Positions 1-11,264 of a stretch of 64,000 nt of DNA are shown one piece after another; the first letter of the stretch is position 1; each line of letters starts with the position of its first letter. Location: contig CM061256.1 in NCBI GenBank assembly GCA_022605425.2, positions 1 to 64,000 on the forward strand, read 5' to 3'. Origin of the DNA: Hamiltosporidium tvaerminnensis. Lineage: Eukaryota > Microsporidia > Dubosqiidae. The translations under genes and the position numbers were made by a program. The notes under the pieces were generated by a model that saw nothing but the letters and a program-made list of their open reading frames with translations, was not told the DNA's origin and ran no database searches.

Positions 1-1037
1 CCTAACCCTAACCCTAACCCTAACCCTAACCCTAACCCTAACCCTAACCCTAACCCTAACCCTAACCCTAACCCTAACCCTAACCCTAACCCTAACCCTA
101 ACCCTAACCCTAACCCTAACCCTAACCCTAACCCTAACCCTAACCCTAACCCTAACCCTAACCCTAACCCTAACCCTAACCCTAACCCTAACCCTAACCC
201 TAACCCTAACCCTAACCCTAACCCTAACCCTAACCCTAACCCTAACCCTAACCCTAACCCTAACCCTAACCCTAACCCTAACCCTAACCCTAACCCTAAC
301 CCTAACCCTAACCCTAACCCTAACCCTAACCCTAACCCTAACCCTAACCCTAACCCTAACCCTAACCCTAACCCTAACCCTAACCCTAACCCTAACCCTA
401 ACCCTAACCCTAACCCTAACCCTAACCCTAACCCTAACCCTAACCCTAACCCTAACCCTAACCCTAACCCTAACCCTAACCCTAACCCTAACCCTAACCC
501 TAACCCTAACCCTAACCCTAACCCTAACCCTAACCCTAACCCTAACCCTAACCCTAACCCTAACCCTAACCCTAACCCTAACCCTAACCCTAACCCTAAC
601 CCTAACCCTAACCCTAACCCTAACCCTAACCCTAACCCTAACCCTAACCCTAACCCTAACCCTAACCCTAACCCTAACCCTAACCCTAACCCTAACCCTA
701 ACCCTAACCCTAACCCTAACCCTAACCCTAACCCTAACCCTAACCCTAACCCTAACCCTAACCCTAACCCTAACCCTAACCCTAACCCTAACCCTAACCC
801 TAACCCTAACCCTAACCCTAACCCTAACCCTAACCCTAACCCTAACCCTAACCCTAACCCTAACCCTAACCCTAACCCTAACCCTAACCCTAACCCTAAC
901 CCTAACCCTAACCCTAACCCTAACCCTAACCCTAACCCTAACCCTAACCCTAACCCTAACCCTAACCCTAACCCTAACCCTAACCCTAACCCTAACCCTA
1001 ACCCTAACCCTAACCCTAACCCTAACCCTAACCCTAA
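1..1037. repeat. Telomere, CCCTAA array
   Basis: About 172 uninterrupted copies of CCCTAA run from the first base to position 1037 with no variant unit that I can see. Read outward this is TTAGGG on the 3' end, the common fungal and animal telomere sequence. The array stops cleanly into AT-rich unique DNA, so the window starts at a true chromosome end. No degenerate zone follows directly, but related TAACACCC units return at 8.9-12.4 kb and 57.6 kb. Confidence 0.98.
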
Positions 1038-1165
1038 TTTTGTTATTATTGCTGTATTCAATTTATCTAAGAAAAGTTGATCGAAAAAGGTTTCAACAAT
1101 TACTAATATTTCAATCAAATTCGAAGTCTTCAACGATATATGTTGCAATGAGAGATTGGCAATTA

Positions 1166-2467
1166 CTACATCCTCATGTACTGTATGATGACAGGGGTAT
1201 GTGAATCTAAAAATGTTTGAAAATTATTCTCAATTGATTTTACTCTCTCAGTATTTTTACATTTATTAAATTCAATGTACAAAATATCCGTTAAAAACAG
1301 AAATTCAACAATTATTCTTAAGACAATTTCACTGTCTGTCAATTCTTCTTTAAAACATAAAACTTTTAAACAAATTACAGCTGAAATATATTTATGATAT
1401 TCTACTTTGCTTATATTCATTAAAAGATTATAAATTGAAATAATTTGATTTGTCTTCGTATTCTCCAGAAACAATTCAATGAACTCTTTTGGATAATTCT
1501 GATTTTATGTAATTGCCTTACTATCAAAGTCGTTTATTTTAAAATCTAATATATCCTGGAATTTATCTTCATCGATTAAAATTTTTTAGATTATTGGATC
1601 TGAAATATATTTGATCATTTCTTTGTACAAATCATGATCGAGTGCATAATAGAAAGTTTCTGTGAAAAAAGCTTCTCTACACGAGAATAAAAGCATTGAA
1701 AATTCAATCAATACCGTATCAGGAACAGAAAAGGTAAGTTCGTACATTTTAAGTTTTTCATTTGGATTATAATATTTAACTGATAAAAAAAAGGAAAATA
1801 GACTTTCAAAAGAGGCATCGTAAAAATATTTTTGTGGTCCTACTACTACTGCTTCAGGAGAAAAATCGAAATTTAACCTAATATTTTAAAATTTATTAGA
1901 ATTCAATTTACAAGAATCTTAGTTACAAAAATGGTTTGCCGTGAATACTCGCAGACACATTTTTTTCCATGAAATACGCTTTAATATCTTGACTATTGTC
2001 TATAACCGAACAATTTCGTACCTGATACTTGATAGAAGTTTCCAAAAAATTGTTAAAAATATTTTATAATCCCTGATTTTCTCTATATATCTTGCTAAAC
2101 CTTCAAAAAAAAATAATGTTAACCAAAAATTCATGACTACACTCCATATTATTTTCCAGATTAGCTGCGCAGCTTATTGTAGAAATCAAAGTACTGAAAT
2201 GTAATAGCAATTCGTGTAAATATTCGTCAGTGTAGGTTTTAATATGATCAAAATAGAAGTCAACAATTGAAGCAATTTTTTTTGGTTGGGATTCTGACAA
2301 ACCATCATACATACTAAGTATATGGTTTTAAATTGTAGGATTATCTACTTGATAAATTTTATGCTGAATATATGTATTTTCAATTATCTGGGATCATCCA
2401 TTACAAGTCCTTTAGGTTTTCTATTTTCAGGTAAAACGCAAAAGCATGAGAGAATCAAAATCACCAT
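1166..2467 (-). pseudogene. Broken gene for a probably secreted protein, unknown family
   Basis: The minus strand carries a long coding remnant. It begins with an ATG at 2467 that opens a hydrophobic leader (MVILILSCFCVLPENRK). It then continues through several frames: an open stretch at 2103-2312 (from MYDGLSESQPKK) and a stretch from about 1880 to 1166 that is open except for two in-frame stops near 1590 and 1505. The total span of 1302 bp would encode about 434 residues, close to the size of the gene family further in. I see no clear motif match to that family, and the C-terminal part looks helical rather than similar. I do not recognise the protein. Multiple stops and frame changes make it a pseudogene. 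It lies only about 130 bp from the telomere array. Confidence 0.5.
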
Positions 2468-3359
2468 GGGATGAACTTTTTATCCATTTAAATAGATGTA
2501 TAATTTGCTTTAAATGTATTTTCTTAATTAAACTGTTTGACTTTGACATTGAAATAATATTTCTTTGACAGCTAAAGAATACTATTTTGTGGTATTTGAT
2601 TAATTAAAAAAATTCTTTATTTTCATTTTAGAGAAATGATATCAAATAGGCAATTTTTTTTTATATTTTAATCACTTGATTTATTTTGACAGATACATAC
2701 AATAAAGCAGTAAAAAGAAAGAAAATATTTATAAGAAACTTCTAGGTTTTCAATGATTGTGATTTGACATTAAATTTACGTTTAACCTTTAAAAAATGAA
2801 AATACGAAGTTATGAAAAACCATTACGATATTATTTGAACTAGAAATGGCAGCTCTTCTTATTTAAAAAATATTCAGTCATAGACAAATTAGAAATATAA
2901 AATTGCCTTAAGATTCTTTTACTTTATAAATTTGCTTACTTTCAAATATTAAAAATATATAGCGCCGAACTTTCAATTATATGTTATATTTTTTGAGAGA
3001 TAGAATCACAGTATAATAGTATATTCCATACGAATAGTACTCTTTGCTGCAAACCTTCTTCTTAGATGTTTTACATATTCTTAGAACAATGAATATTATA
3101 GATTTATCAGTATTTTCAAATAAATTGCAAACGATAAGATGAGTAAGACTGTACTGTTATTCTAAATGTTTTATCTTTAGTACAAGATTATTTAAAAATT
3201 ATCTAAAAGATAGATCTTTTTCTTAACCTAAAATCTATTTTGAGTTAGGAAATCTAATCATATTAGAACAGAAAACTTTTGATTTTAGCATAATTAAATA
3301 AAAATACTGTGACAATAAAATTAAAATACTTATAAAAAAATATATTTGTATCTATACAC
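2468..3359. other. AT-rich DNA without a gene
   Basis: I see no open frame of useful length and no repeat here. It is ordinary AT-rich spacer between the broken gene on the telomere side and the LINE fragment on the right. Confidence 0.5.
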
Positions 3360-4745
3360 GCCATCTTACTTTTCGTAGTTAGATTATGCAGATTGCACTG
3401 TTAGTAAAGCAAAATACATTTACGTCCAGGAAGTAAAAAACGTCTTTATCATGTCCGTAAAGAACTTAGAAAGGTTTGCGTTGTTTTAAGTTTCAAAGCA
3501 AACATATTCTGTTGCAACCCTTGATTGTTTGAAAAAATCTAAAGATGCAACGACCAAAATACCGGCATCCTATATGTTGAAGAACAATAGCAAAACTCAC
3601 CATGCAATGCAAAAAAAATTTTTAAAAATAAAATTCAATTTAGAACACGAAGTCACTAAGAAGAATTAAGCAGAAGCTCAACTTGCAAAACATATAACAA
3701 AATTTAAAAAATAATCTTTCATTCAAAGCAATATAGTGAAAAAAAAATAAGCTTGTGGGTGTCGGCACTCTTCAAATTGGCTATAGAAAAGAAATATTGG
3801 CAGCGTGATAGAGCAATATTCTGCTATATTCAGGATAGAAATGTATTCTAGAAGGCAGATGATCTAAGCCAACATTGTAATATATGTGGTAAATTGTATA
3901 TCATATATCAACTCGATGTGAAGAAAGGCTAGGACAAGGCTGCATCAGACGGCATAATGAAGTGGTTGGATGCCTACACCTTTTCTCTTTTAAATAGATA
4001 TAGATTTAAGTATTCGAAACGAATTTAAAAGGACTCGGAGCAAGGAATTTCTGAAAACACGCTAGCAGTTATAAAAGTTGATACCAGGATACAAACTTGA
4101 GTCGAGATTCGGAATAATAGAACCGACATATATATTTTAGATAAGAAGAAGAATATGATAACAGTCAATGAAGTGGAAATCACTTACCAAGATTCGGTTC
4201 ATATAGTTAAAACTGAAAAACTTAGGAGGTATGACCTGTTAGTTAATGAGAGTTGGCTTCTTTATAAATGTGGTATGGAATTGATTTTTTACGTGCTGAC
4301 TTGGGACAGTATTGTGACAAAATACCATAAATCACATCTTAAAAGACTACAAATACCCATGTGTGCAGAGGCATACATTCAGTCTATAAAACTTAAGAAG
4401 ACAGTCGAAACGATTTCTTTTGATCGACGAAGAGGACTTAAGTCAAGACTAAATGCCGAATAGAGCTGGGAGAGAGCGTCAATGGGTGTTATTATGAGAG
4501 CAGAGATGCATGAGGAACCAACACCCTCTTTAAAAGAAGAGAAGAGAGAGGAAGATGGTGCAAAAAATTTTAAACCAAAAAATAAAGACCCCTTTATTTC
4601 ACAAGGAGGAACCACTTTAGAGGAACCACCAATAACATAAATGAAGAGTCGGATTTTGAAAAAGAAACAACTGTGGTAAAAGAGGTACAAGAAAATGCAT
4701 AAAAATGGTAATTTCTTATTAACCAAGAATTTTATGAATTAAACG
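3360..4745 (+). mobile_element. Decayed R2-like LINE fragment (3' part)
   Basis: This is a degenerate copy of the 3' half of the non-LTR retrotransposon better preserved at 58750-60376. Matching stretches include the region before the zinc knuckle (around 3400-3500), the knuckle followed by the histidine-rich RRHNE segment (around 3870-3970), the endonuclease segment (4100-4200) and the C-terminal YIQS...VETISFDRRRGL segment (4370-4440). Only the last part is still open (4155-4463). The 3' end at about 4719-4745 matches the ends of the other copies (TTAACCCAGAATTTTATTAA in the best ones). The reverse transcriptase core is absent, as in a 5'-truncated LINE insertion. It is not functional. Confidence 0.8.
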
Positions 4746-4839
4746 TATATTTAAAATATTGTTGATAAAAACTCAGGAAATAGAATAATTTTTTTTGATG
4801 CGAAAATACGACAAAATATTTTAAATAAAAATAATATAT

Positions 4840-5700
4840 TTATACAGAATCTGTAGATCATCTAGCAACTCGATGTAAAAATGTTAGGCCCTGACTATCC
4901 TTACGGCATAATGGAGTAGTTAGATGCCAGAGGTTTCTTTTCTTAAATACATATAAATTTAAGTCATCAAAACGAATTAATGTTCACTCAGTTCAAGAAA
5001 TTCGTTAAGAAATACCACGCAGAGATAGGAGTGGGCAGCAGAATAAACACCGATTTTGAAATTTGCAAAATAACCACAATATAGTTATTTTAGATAGATC
5101 AGAGGTAAGATAACGCTTTTAAAGTAATAACACATTTTCATGATTTTTTTATAAATTAAAGAAACAGAAAAACTTTGAACGCATGATTTTTTAGCCAATG
5201 TTTTGGTCTTATTTACAAGTGATGTGCTGCTATGGTTCTTTATTATAATCAAAAGGAATTTTTGTAACATAAAAACAGAAAACATACCTTAAAATATTGC
5301 AGATACCGATAAACATACCAATATATACTTATTCGATAGTACTAAAGAAGACAGTAGAAACAATTTCTTTTGTTTGATGAAGAGGACTCGAGTCAGGAAC
5401 AAATGCCCAAGAGAGTTGGGAAAGAGCCACAAAGAGTGATATTAAGAAATCTGAGATGGATGAGAAAATCAATATCATTTTACAAATAAGCGATTAACGA
5501 TGAAGATGGTGTTAAACATTTTAACAAAAAAAAGAATAGACACCGTATTTCAGATATAAGAATTAACTAGAAAAACCGAAAATAAACATAAATGAAAAGT
5601 CAAATTTTAGAAGAACAAAATATAGTGGTAAAGAAAGAAGTAAAAGAAAATATATAAAAGTCTTAAAAATATTTTATAATAGAATATTATTGAATAAAAT
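4840..5700 (+). mobile_element. Second decayed LINE fragment, next to the first
   Basis: Starting at about 4843 the sequence again matches the LINE from the end of the zinc knuckle (VDHLATRC equivalent) through RRHNE and the HSVQEI segment (around 4975-5010). It is then replaced by unrelated sequence at about 5120-5330 and resumes at the VETISFDRRRGL segment (5340-5400) and the tail. The 3' end near 5700 resembles the common LINE end. It lies in the same direction as the preceding copy, about 95 bp after it, so the two look like independent truncated insertions or a partial duplication. No intact coding frame remains. Confidence 0.7.
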
Positions 5701-6768
5701 TAATATGATCCTAATCTTAATTTATTTTCATCAATGTATTAAATTATTTCTTATAAAATATCAAGTTTATCTTTAATTAATCCAAAAAAAAAATAATTTG
5801 ATCAAAATTTCTTTATTTGAACATAAATGTTTCTTACTTTTTCGATTTATCATCTTTTATACATTAATTCATTTAAAAAATAAATTTATCAAATATTATA
5901 TCAAGAATTAATTTCATAATTAAAAAGAATATGTTTAAATCGTGATTGATATATGAGCTGTATTAAATAAATCTATATATATTAACAGTCTTCATTAAAA
6001 TCCTTAAAGAGGTATAATTAATATAATCTGCCTTCATCTATCTAAAAATATTTATCTATATCGTTATATTTTTTTTTACTTCGTTATTTTTTACTTCTTT
6101 TTTTAGATTCAAATAAAAGTTTTTTAAAATATTTGATTTAAAAATATAAGAATTTTCTGTAAATTTCAATTTTATTTAATTCATAATGATGAATTTATAC
6201 TTATTTCAAATTTCTTATAAAGTCTTTATAGATATCATATAAATTACCCATAGAATTTGTTTAAATTACCTTAACCTACTTATATTCCTCCGATTAATTA
6301 CCTATAAATCCTTGAATATTCTCTTATAAATCTCTGATAATAAATTCTTATAAATTACATTAAATCTTCTAGCAGATTCATTATAAGGTATTTGCTAAGT
6401 ATTAATTCTTATCTATAAAATCAAAAACAATATAATAAATCTATTCACTCACCAAAAAAAACATTTGCGAATTACAAAATAGAAAATAAATAAATTTTAC
6501 TGAATTATTATAAAAATAAATATTTTCCAACTCTGTACATGAGAAAAAATAAAAAATTTATAAAATTTTTTATTTCAATTCTACTTCTTCAAAACTTACT
6601 AATTTATAATCAAAAAACGTGTTTATACAAAAGATGCAAGATTCTAAATATATTTAAGAAAAATATTATTTAAATATTGAAATATCACAAATAATTTGAT
6701 ATTTTTTATTATCCTTTATACTTAAAAGATATATCTTCTTGCAATATCACAATTTCCAAATACCAAGT
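5701..6768. other. AT-rich DNA without a gene
   Basis: No open frame of note. The sequence is extremely AT-rich. Toward the right end C begins to outnumber G on the + strand, a bias that continues up to the small membrane protein gene at 8397. Confidence 0.5.
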
Positions 6769-6985
6769 ATTCTCAATAATACATAATTAAATAATATTCT
6801 ACCTATTTCTCATTTATCAACCATTCGATCTCCATAGTACCCACCATTATTCTCAATAATACATAATTAAATAATATTCTACCTATTTCTCATTTATCAA
6901 CCATTCGATCTCCATAGTACCCACCATTATTCTCAATAATACATAATTAAATAATATTCTACTTATTTCTCATTTATCAACCACT
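6769..6985. repeat. 80-bp tandem repeat, 2.7 copies
   Basis: The unit beginning TCTCAATAATACATAATTAA starts at 6771, 6851 and 6931, exactly 80 bp apart. The first two copies are almost identical and the third is partial. It is nearly G-free on the + strand. Confidence 0.93.
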
Positions 6986-7387
6986 TTATCTCAAGGACAC
7001 AACACACATATATCCTCATCAATTTCAAGACACTAAACCAGTATTACAAACCTTCTAAATGAAAAAACAACCATAATTACAACACCATAATAAATATAGC
7101 AATCCTTTCTTCTTAATATTGTTTATATCCACAATTATTTAATTAAAATCCAATTTAATTTTACCATTTGCAGTATCTAATTTAATATTCCTCTATATTG
7201 TAATATTATATCTTACAACCATATTCAATATATAGTTTATTTAAATATTAATTGTAAAATACATTATATATTATCCACATTTTTAATATTCATTTATTCT
7301 ATATTTTTATTTACCAAATCATCATATTTATCATTAAAATACTTATTTTTATTCTTTTTATATCCTTTTACACTTCTTTTTATATTT

Positions 7388-7765
7388 TTTTTATATTCCT
7401 TACATTCTTTCTTTTATATTCCTTACATTCTTTATTTTATACTCCTTTTATATTCTTATTTTTACTACTCGTGTATTCTCTATATTTACTCACTTTTTAC
7501 TCTTTACATTCTTTCTTTTATACTCCTTTTATATTCTTATTTTTACTACTCGTGTATTCTCTATATTTACTCACTTTTTACTCTTTACATTCTTTATTTT
7601 ATACTCCTTTTATATTCTTATTTTTACTACTCGTGTATTCTCTATATTTACTCACTTTTTACTCTTTACATTCTTTATTTTATACTCCTTTTATACTCTT
7701 TTTTTATTCTTTTTTTACTCATCGTGTATTCTCTATATTTACTCACTTTTTATATTCTTTTATCT
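7388..7765. repeat. 81-bp pyrimidine-rich tandem repeat
   Basis: Units that include GTGTATTCTCTATATTTACT start at 7471, 7552 and 7633 (81-bp spacing), with a variant unit near 7724. Shorter diverged pieces precede them from about 7388. Because the unit is a multiple of three, an apparent 99-residue frame runs through it, but that frame is Leu/Phe/Tyr repeat translation with a GTG start, not a gene. The array is nearly G-free on the + strand. Confidence 0.9.
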
Positions 7766-7889
7766 TATAGATAATTTATTTAATATATCTTAACTCTATA
7801 AAACCGTTATTAATTAAAAATAAAAATACTTTCAAATATAATATTTGTAATATATACTATTCATATGAATTTAAGAAAAAATAATTTTT

Positions 7890-7962
7890 AATTTTATTTT
7901 TTATTTAATTATTTTTTTTATTTAATTATTTTTTTTATTTAATTATTTTTTTTTATAACTGA
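7890..7962. repeat. Short A/T tandem repeat, about 20-bp unit
   Basis: About three copies of a TATTTAATTATTTTTTT-type unit. The surrounding 7766-8100 holds only A/T-rich sequence and no gene. Confidence 0.75.
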
Positions 7963-8109
7963 AAAGATTTTTTAATTTATCAAATAAGAATAAAAAATAA
8001 AAAATTAAAAAAATTTTATTCTCATATTGATAACACTATAATATTAATAATACTCAATACCAATATATTAATCTATTAGTAATAACTTACAATACACTAT
8101 TACAAATCT

Positions 8110-8390
8110 GATGCTATATTAATCCAATCCAATCCAATAATATATTAATCTAATCTAATATAATAATATTAATCTAATAGTATGCTAACACACTCAATAT
8201 AATAATCCATTCATCTATATATCCAATCCAATATAATAATATTAATCTAATGGTATGCTAACACACTCAAATAATAATCCAATCAAATAATATATTCATC
8301 CTATCCAATATAATGATATTAATCTAATGGTATGCTAACACACTCAATATAATAATCCAATCATCTATTAATCCAATCTAATACTCTAAA
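8110..8390. repeat. 73-77-bp imperfect tandem repeat
   Basis: The segment TATGCTAACACACTC recurs at 8181, 8254 and 8331, with AATCCAATC and AATATTAATCTAATGG-like segments between. The array is almost free of G on the + strand and lies directly downstream of the small membrane protein gene (-). Confidence 0.85.
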
Positions 8391-8396
8391 ATTTAC

Positions 8397-8657
8397 TTAA
8401 TCTATTTTTTCTACACGCGGCAAATAGTTTTTATCATCTATTGGCAATTCAAAAACAATATCCTCATATTCTTCTATCTTGATATTTCTATTCTTAATAA
8501 TATTATAATATAATGTTTCTTTATTATTTAAAAAATTTTTGGTTTTATATTTACGTAATAAAATAATTGTTATTGTAAGCACTATTACTGTTAGAAACAT
8601 AAATATGTAAATAATTAATTCTACTGTTATTTTTCTTTTTAGTATTGAAATATTCAT
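8397..8657 (-). CDS. Small single-span membrane protein, unknown
   Basis: An 86-residue protein with an ATG start at 8657. Residues 1-11 are short and basic, residues 12-34 are a strong hydrophobic helix (from VELIIYIFMFLTVIV), RKYKTK follows as a positive patch, and an acidic soluble tail ends in LPRVEKID. I do not recognise the family, so no function is offered. The basic residues after the helix suggest the C-terminus faces the cytosol. Support for a real gene: it has a true ATG, its composition differs from the surrounding repeats, and its flanks show the same pattern as eS19 and eIF1 (G-poor array on the left, C-poor GGGTGTTA array on the right). Its upstream region has CCCC about 18 bases before the ATG. 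A chance frame of this size in AT-rich DNA cannot be excluded. Confidence 0.5.
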   Translation of the reverse strand: MNISILKRKITVELIIYIFMFLTVIVLTITIILLRKYKTKNFLNNKETLYYNIIKNRNIKIEEYEDIVFELPIDDKNYLPRVEKID

Positions 8658-8659
8658 AA

Positions 8660-8901
8660 AGGTAGAGAGAAGGGGTATTATAAATATAGTGGGTGGTGGG
8701 TGTTGAGGGTATGTTAGAGGGGAGTAGATAGGAGGGTATGTTAGAGGGTGATAATTATATGTTTGAGATAACAGGGTGTTACTAATACCGGTAGTAGATA
8801 AGAGGGTGTTACTTATACCGGTAGTAGATAAGAGGGTGTTACTAATACCGGTAGTAGATAAGAGGGTGTTACTAATAAGTATAATATTTAAAAGGGTGTT
8901 A
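8660..8901. repeat. G-rich minisatellite, GGGTGTTA type
   Basis: Units of AGGGTGTTACTAATACCGG followed by TAGTAGATAAG repeat about every 39 bp from 8770. More diverged units such as GAGGGTATGTTAGAGG occur before that. The array lies upstream of the small membrane protein gene and ends at an inverted pair, AGGGTGTTA (8893-8901) facing TAACACCCT (8918-8926). Confidence 0.88.
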
Positions 8902-8917
8902 ATTATAGTATTCTTAC

Positions 8918-9600
8918 TAACACCCTTATAATTAGTATACTTATTACTAACACCCTTATAAATACTATAGTTATTACTAACACCCTTTTAAATACTATAG
9001 TTATTACTAACACCCTTATAATTAGTATACTTATTACTAACACCCTTATAAATACTATAGTTATTACTAACACCCTTTTAAATACTATAGTTATTACTAA
9101 CACCCTTTTAAATACTATAGTTATTACTAAAACCCCTTTAATTACTATAGTTATTACTAACACCCTTTTAAATACTATAGTTATTACTAAAACCCCTTTA
9201 ATTACTATAGTTATTACTAACACCCTTTTAAATACTATAGTTATTACTAAAACCCCTTTAATTACTATACTTATTACTAACACCCTTTTAAATACTATAC
9301 TGATTACTAACACTCTTTTAATTACTATACTTATTACTAAAACCCTTTTAAATACTATACTTATTACTAACACCCTTTTAAATACTATACTGATTACTAA
9401 CACTCTTTTAATTACTATACTTATTACTAAAACCCTTTTAAATACTATACTTATTACTAACACCCTTTAAATATTATACTGATTACTAACACTCTTTTAA
9501 TTACTATACTTATTACTAAAACCCTTTTAAATACTATACTTATTACTAACACCCTTTAAATATTATACTTATTGCTAAAACCCTTTTATCTCCTACTCAT
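8918..9600. repeat. 30-bp C-rich minisatellite, TAACACCC type
   Basis: About 22 copies of a 30-bp unit close to TTATTACTAACACCCTTTTA plus AATACTATAG. Variants alternate in blocks, such as AAAACCCC for AACACCC and ATAC for ATAG. The 30-bp length yields an apparent 186-residue minus-strand frame of 10-residue repeats, which is an artefact. From 9600 to 9800 the same TAACACCC motif continues at irregular spacing up to the eS19 start. Confidence 0.93.
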
Positions 9601-9796
9601 ATAATTAACAACCTCTTATCTACTACTCATATAATTAACATCCTCTACCTACCTCTCTTCTATCATTAACACCCTCTACCTCCATACTGTCATTAACACC
9701 CCACCCTCCCTACTATCATTAACACCCTTCTATCTATTTACCAATCCATATAACTATCACCCCTCTCTCTTCTTTTTTCTCCTCTTTTTTTCTTTA

Positions 9797-9799
9797 CCC
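9797..9799 (+). promoter_or_regulatory. CCC signal before eS19 start
   Basis: TTTACCCTTAAAATG: a CCC lies 6-8 bases before the ATG. CCC or GGG signals close to the start codon are a known feature of highly expressed microsporidian genes. The same arrangement is seen at eIF1, WOPR, Pho88 and the proteasome gene here. Confidence 0.6.
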
Positions 9800-9804
9800 T
9801 TAAA

Positions 9805-10239
9805 ATGTCAGAAAGTATTTACCAAGTAACACCAGAATCTTTTATTTCAAACCTTTCTTTACATTTAAAATCAAACCAAATAATAACACAACCACCCAAC
9901 ATATCAATACTTAAGACATCACATGCTAAACAACTACCACCAACAAACACTGATTGGATATTTGTACGTGCCTCTTCTATTATAAGAAGTATGCTTATTA
10001 ATATTTCTTGTTCTAAATACACTTCTATATCTTTACTTGCTAATAAGTATGGATGTTCTAAAAATAGAGGGTGTAGACCTTCTAGAAAGGTACGTGCTAG
10101 TCTTCATCCTATACAGTGGATACTTAAAGATTTGGAAAAGAAAGGATGGGTTGTTAAGTGTGAGAAGGGTAGGACTTTAAGTGAAGAGTGTGTTAAAGAG
10201 ATGGGACAACTTATTGAGAAGATAAAGAATAATGAGTAA
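9805..10239 (+). CDS. RPS19: 40S ribosomal protein eS19
   Basis: A 144-residue protein of the eS19 family, a component of the head of the small ribosomal subunit needed for 18S rRNA maturation. Recognisable segments are DWIFVRASSIIRSMLI (residues 50-65), the KYGCSKNRGCRPSRK block (81-95), which matches the conserved YGGSKNRGxRPxxH signature, and ILKDLEKKGWVV (106-117), matching the QxLExxGxV helix. Length fits the family. Start: the ATG at 9805 follows a pyrimidine-rich leader and an ACCCTTAAAATG signal, and no earlier in-frame ATG is seen. No intron is visible. It stands alone, convergent with eIF1 on the right and divergent from the small membrane protein on the left. It sits less than 10 kb from the telomere. 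Confidence 0.95.
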   Translation: MSESIYQVTPESFISNLSLHLKSNQIITQPPNISILKTSHAKQLPPTNTDWIFVRASSIIRSMLINISCSKYTSISLLANKYGCSKNRGCRPSRKVRASLHPIQWILKDLEKKGWVVKCEKGRTLSEECVKEMGQLIEKIKNNE

Positions 10240-10249
10240 AGTATTAGAG

Positions 10250-10798
10250 GTATGGATAGTATAGGGGTTATAGGGGGTTAGTATAAGGATTATAGGGAGT
10301 TAGATGGTTATAATGTTAGAGGGTTAGGATAAGACTAATTAATAAAGGGGTTTTAATTATAAGACTAATTAATAAAGGGGTTTTAATTATACTACTAATC
10401 AATAAAGGGGTTTTAATAATTGAACTAATTAATAAAAGGGTTTTAATTATTGAACCAATGAATAAAGGGTCTTAATTATACTACTAAGGAATAAAAGGTT
10501 TTAATTATAATACTAATGAATAAAAGGTTTTAATTATAATACTAATGAATAAAGGGGCTTTAATTATTAGACTAATGAATAAAGGGGTTTCAATATTTGG
10601 ACTAATCAATAAAAGGGTTTTAATTATTGAACCAATGAATAAAGGGGCTTTAATTATTAGACTAATGAATAAAGGGGTTTTAATTATTACAGATATTTTA
10701 AAAATTACTTTTATTAAACATTTTTATTCTTAGGTGTTAATTATAAGAGGTGACATTAAAGGGTGTTGTTTATATGAGGAGTTATTAAACGGGTGTTA
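10250..10798. repeat. G-rich minisatellite downstream of eS19
   Basis: About a dozen units of the form ACTAATGAATAAAGGGGTTT plus TAATTAT, roughly 28-31 bp each, running from about 10330 to 10690. Looser GGGGTTATAGGG units precede them and GGGTGTTA units follow, up to 10798. C is almost absent from the + strand. An apparent 62-residue frame at 10545-10733 is repeat translation. Confidence 0.9.
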
Positions 10799-10814
10799 AT
10801 TTCAAGTATAGTAA

Positions 10815-11255
10815 TAACACCCTTCAAATATTGGTATGCTTAATAACACCCGCTTAATTATAAATACTCTTATAAACACACTCTAATTGACTACTTATAT
10901 CAATAACACCCTTTAATTCACTAATCTTATTACTAACACCCTCTTATTCACACTCATACACATTAACACCCTCTAATTCACACTCATACACATTAACACC
11001 CTGTTATTCACACTCATACACATTAACACCCTGTTATTCACACTCATACACATTAACACCCTGTTATTCACACTCATACACATTAACACCCTGTTATTCA
11101 CACTCATACACATTAACACCCTGTTATTCACACTCATACACATTAACACCCTGTTATTCACACTCATACACATTAACACCCTGTTATCCACTACCTATAC
11201 CAATAACACCCTGTTATTCACACTCATACACATTAACACCCTCTCCTTTATAACA
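10815..11255. repeat. 30-bp C-rich minisatellite downstream of eIF1
   Basis: From about 10950 a 30-bp unit, CACTCATACACATTAACACC plus CTGTTATT, repeats about nine times with very high identity. Looser TAACACCC units lead in from 10815. The boundary to the G-rich array on the left is the inverted pair GGGTGTTA (10791-10798) and TAACACCC (10815-10822). The 72-residue frame inside is repeat translation. Confidence 0.93.
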
Positions 11256-11264
11256 CCCGTTCTT

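Noticed and set aside
1166-1474. 102-residue frame as a separate intact gene
   Set aside because: It starts at TTG, and the same frame continues upstream through two stops with coding-like sequence, so it is the tail of a broken gene.
7471-7770. 99-residue Leu/Phe/Tyr-rich frame
   Set aside because: It translates an 81-bp tandem repeat, starts with GTG and has no other gene feature.
8903-9463. 186-residue minus-strand frame of 10-residue repeats
   Set aside because: It is translation of a 30-bp minisatellite. It has no unique part and varies exactly with the repeat.
10973-11191. 72-residue repeated frame NNRVLMCMSV
   Set aside because: The 30-bp repeat is a multiple of three, so the open frame is automatic.
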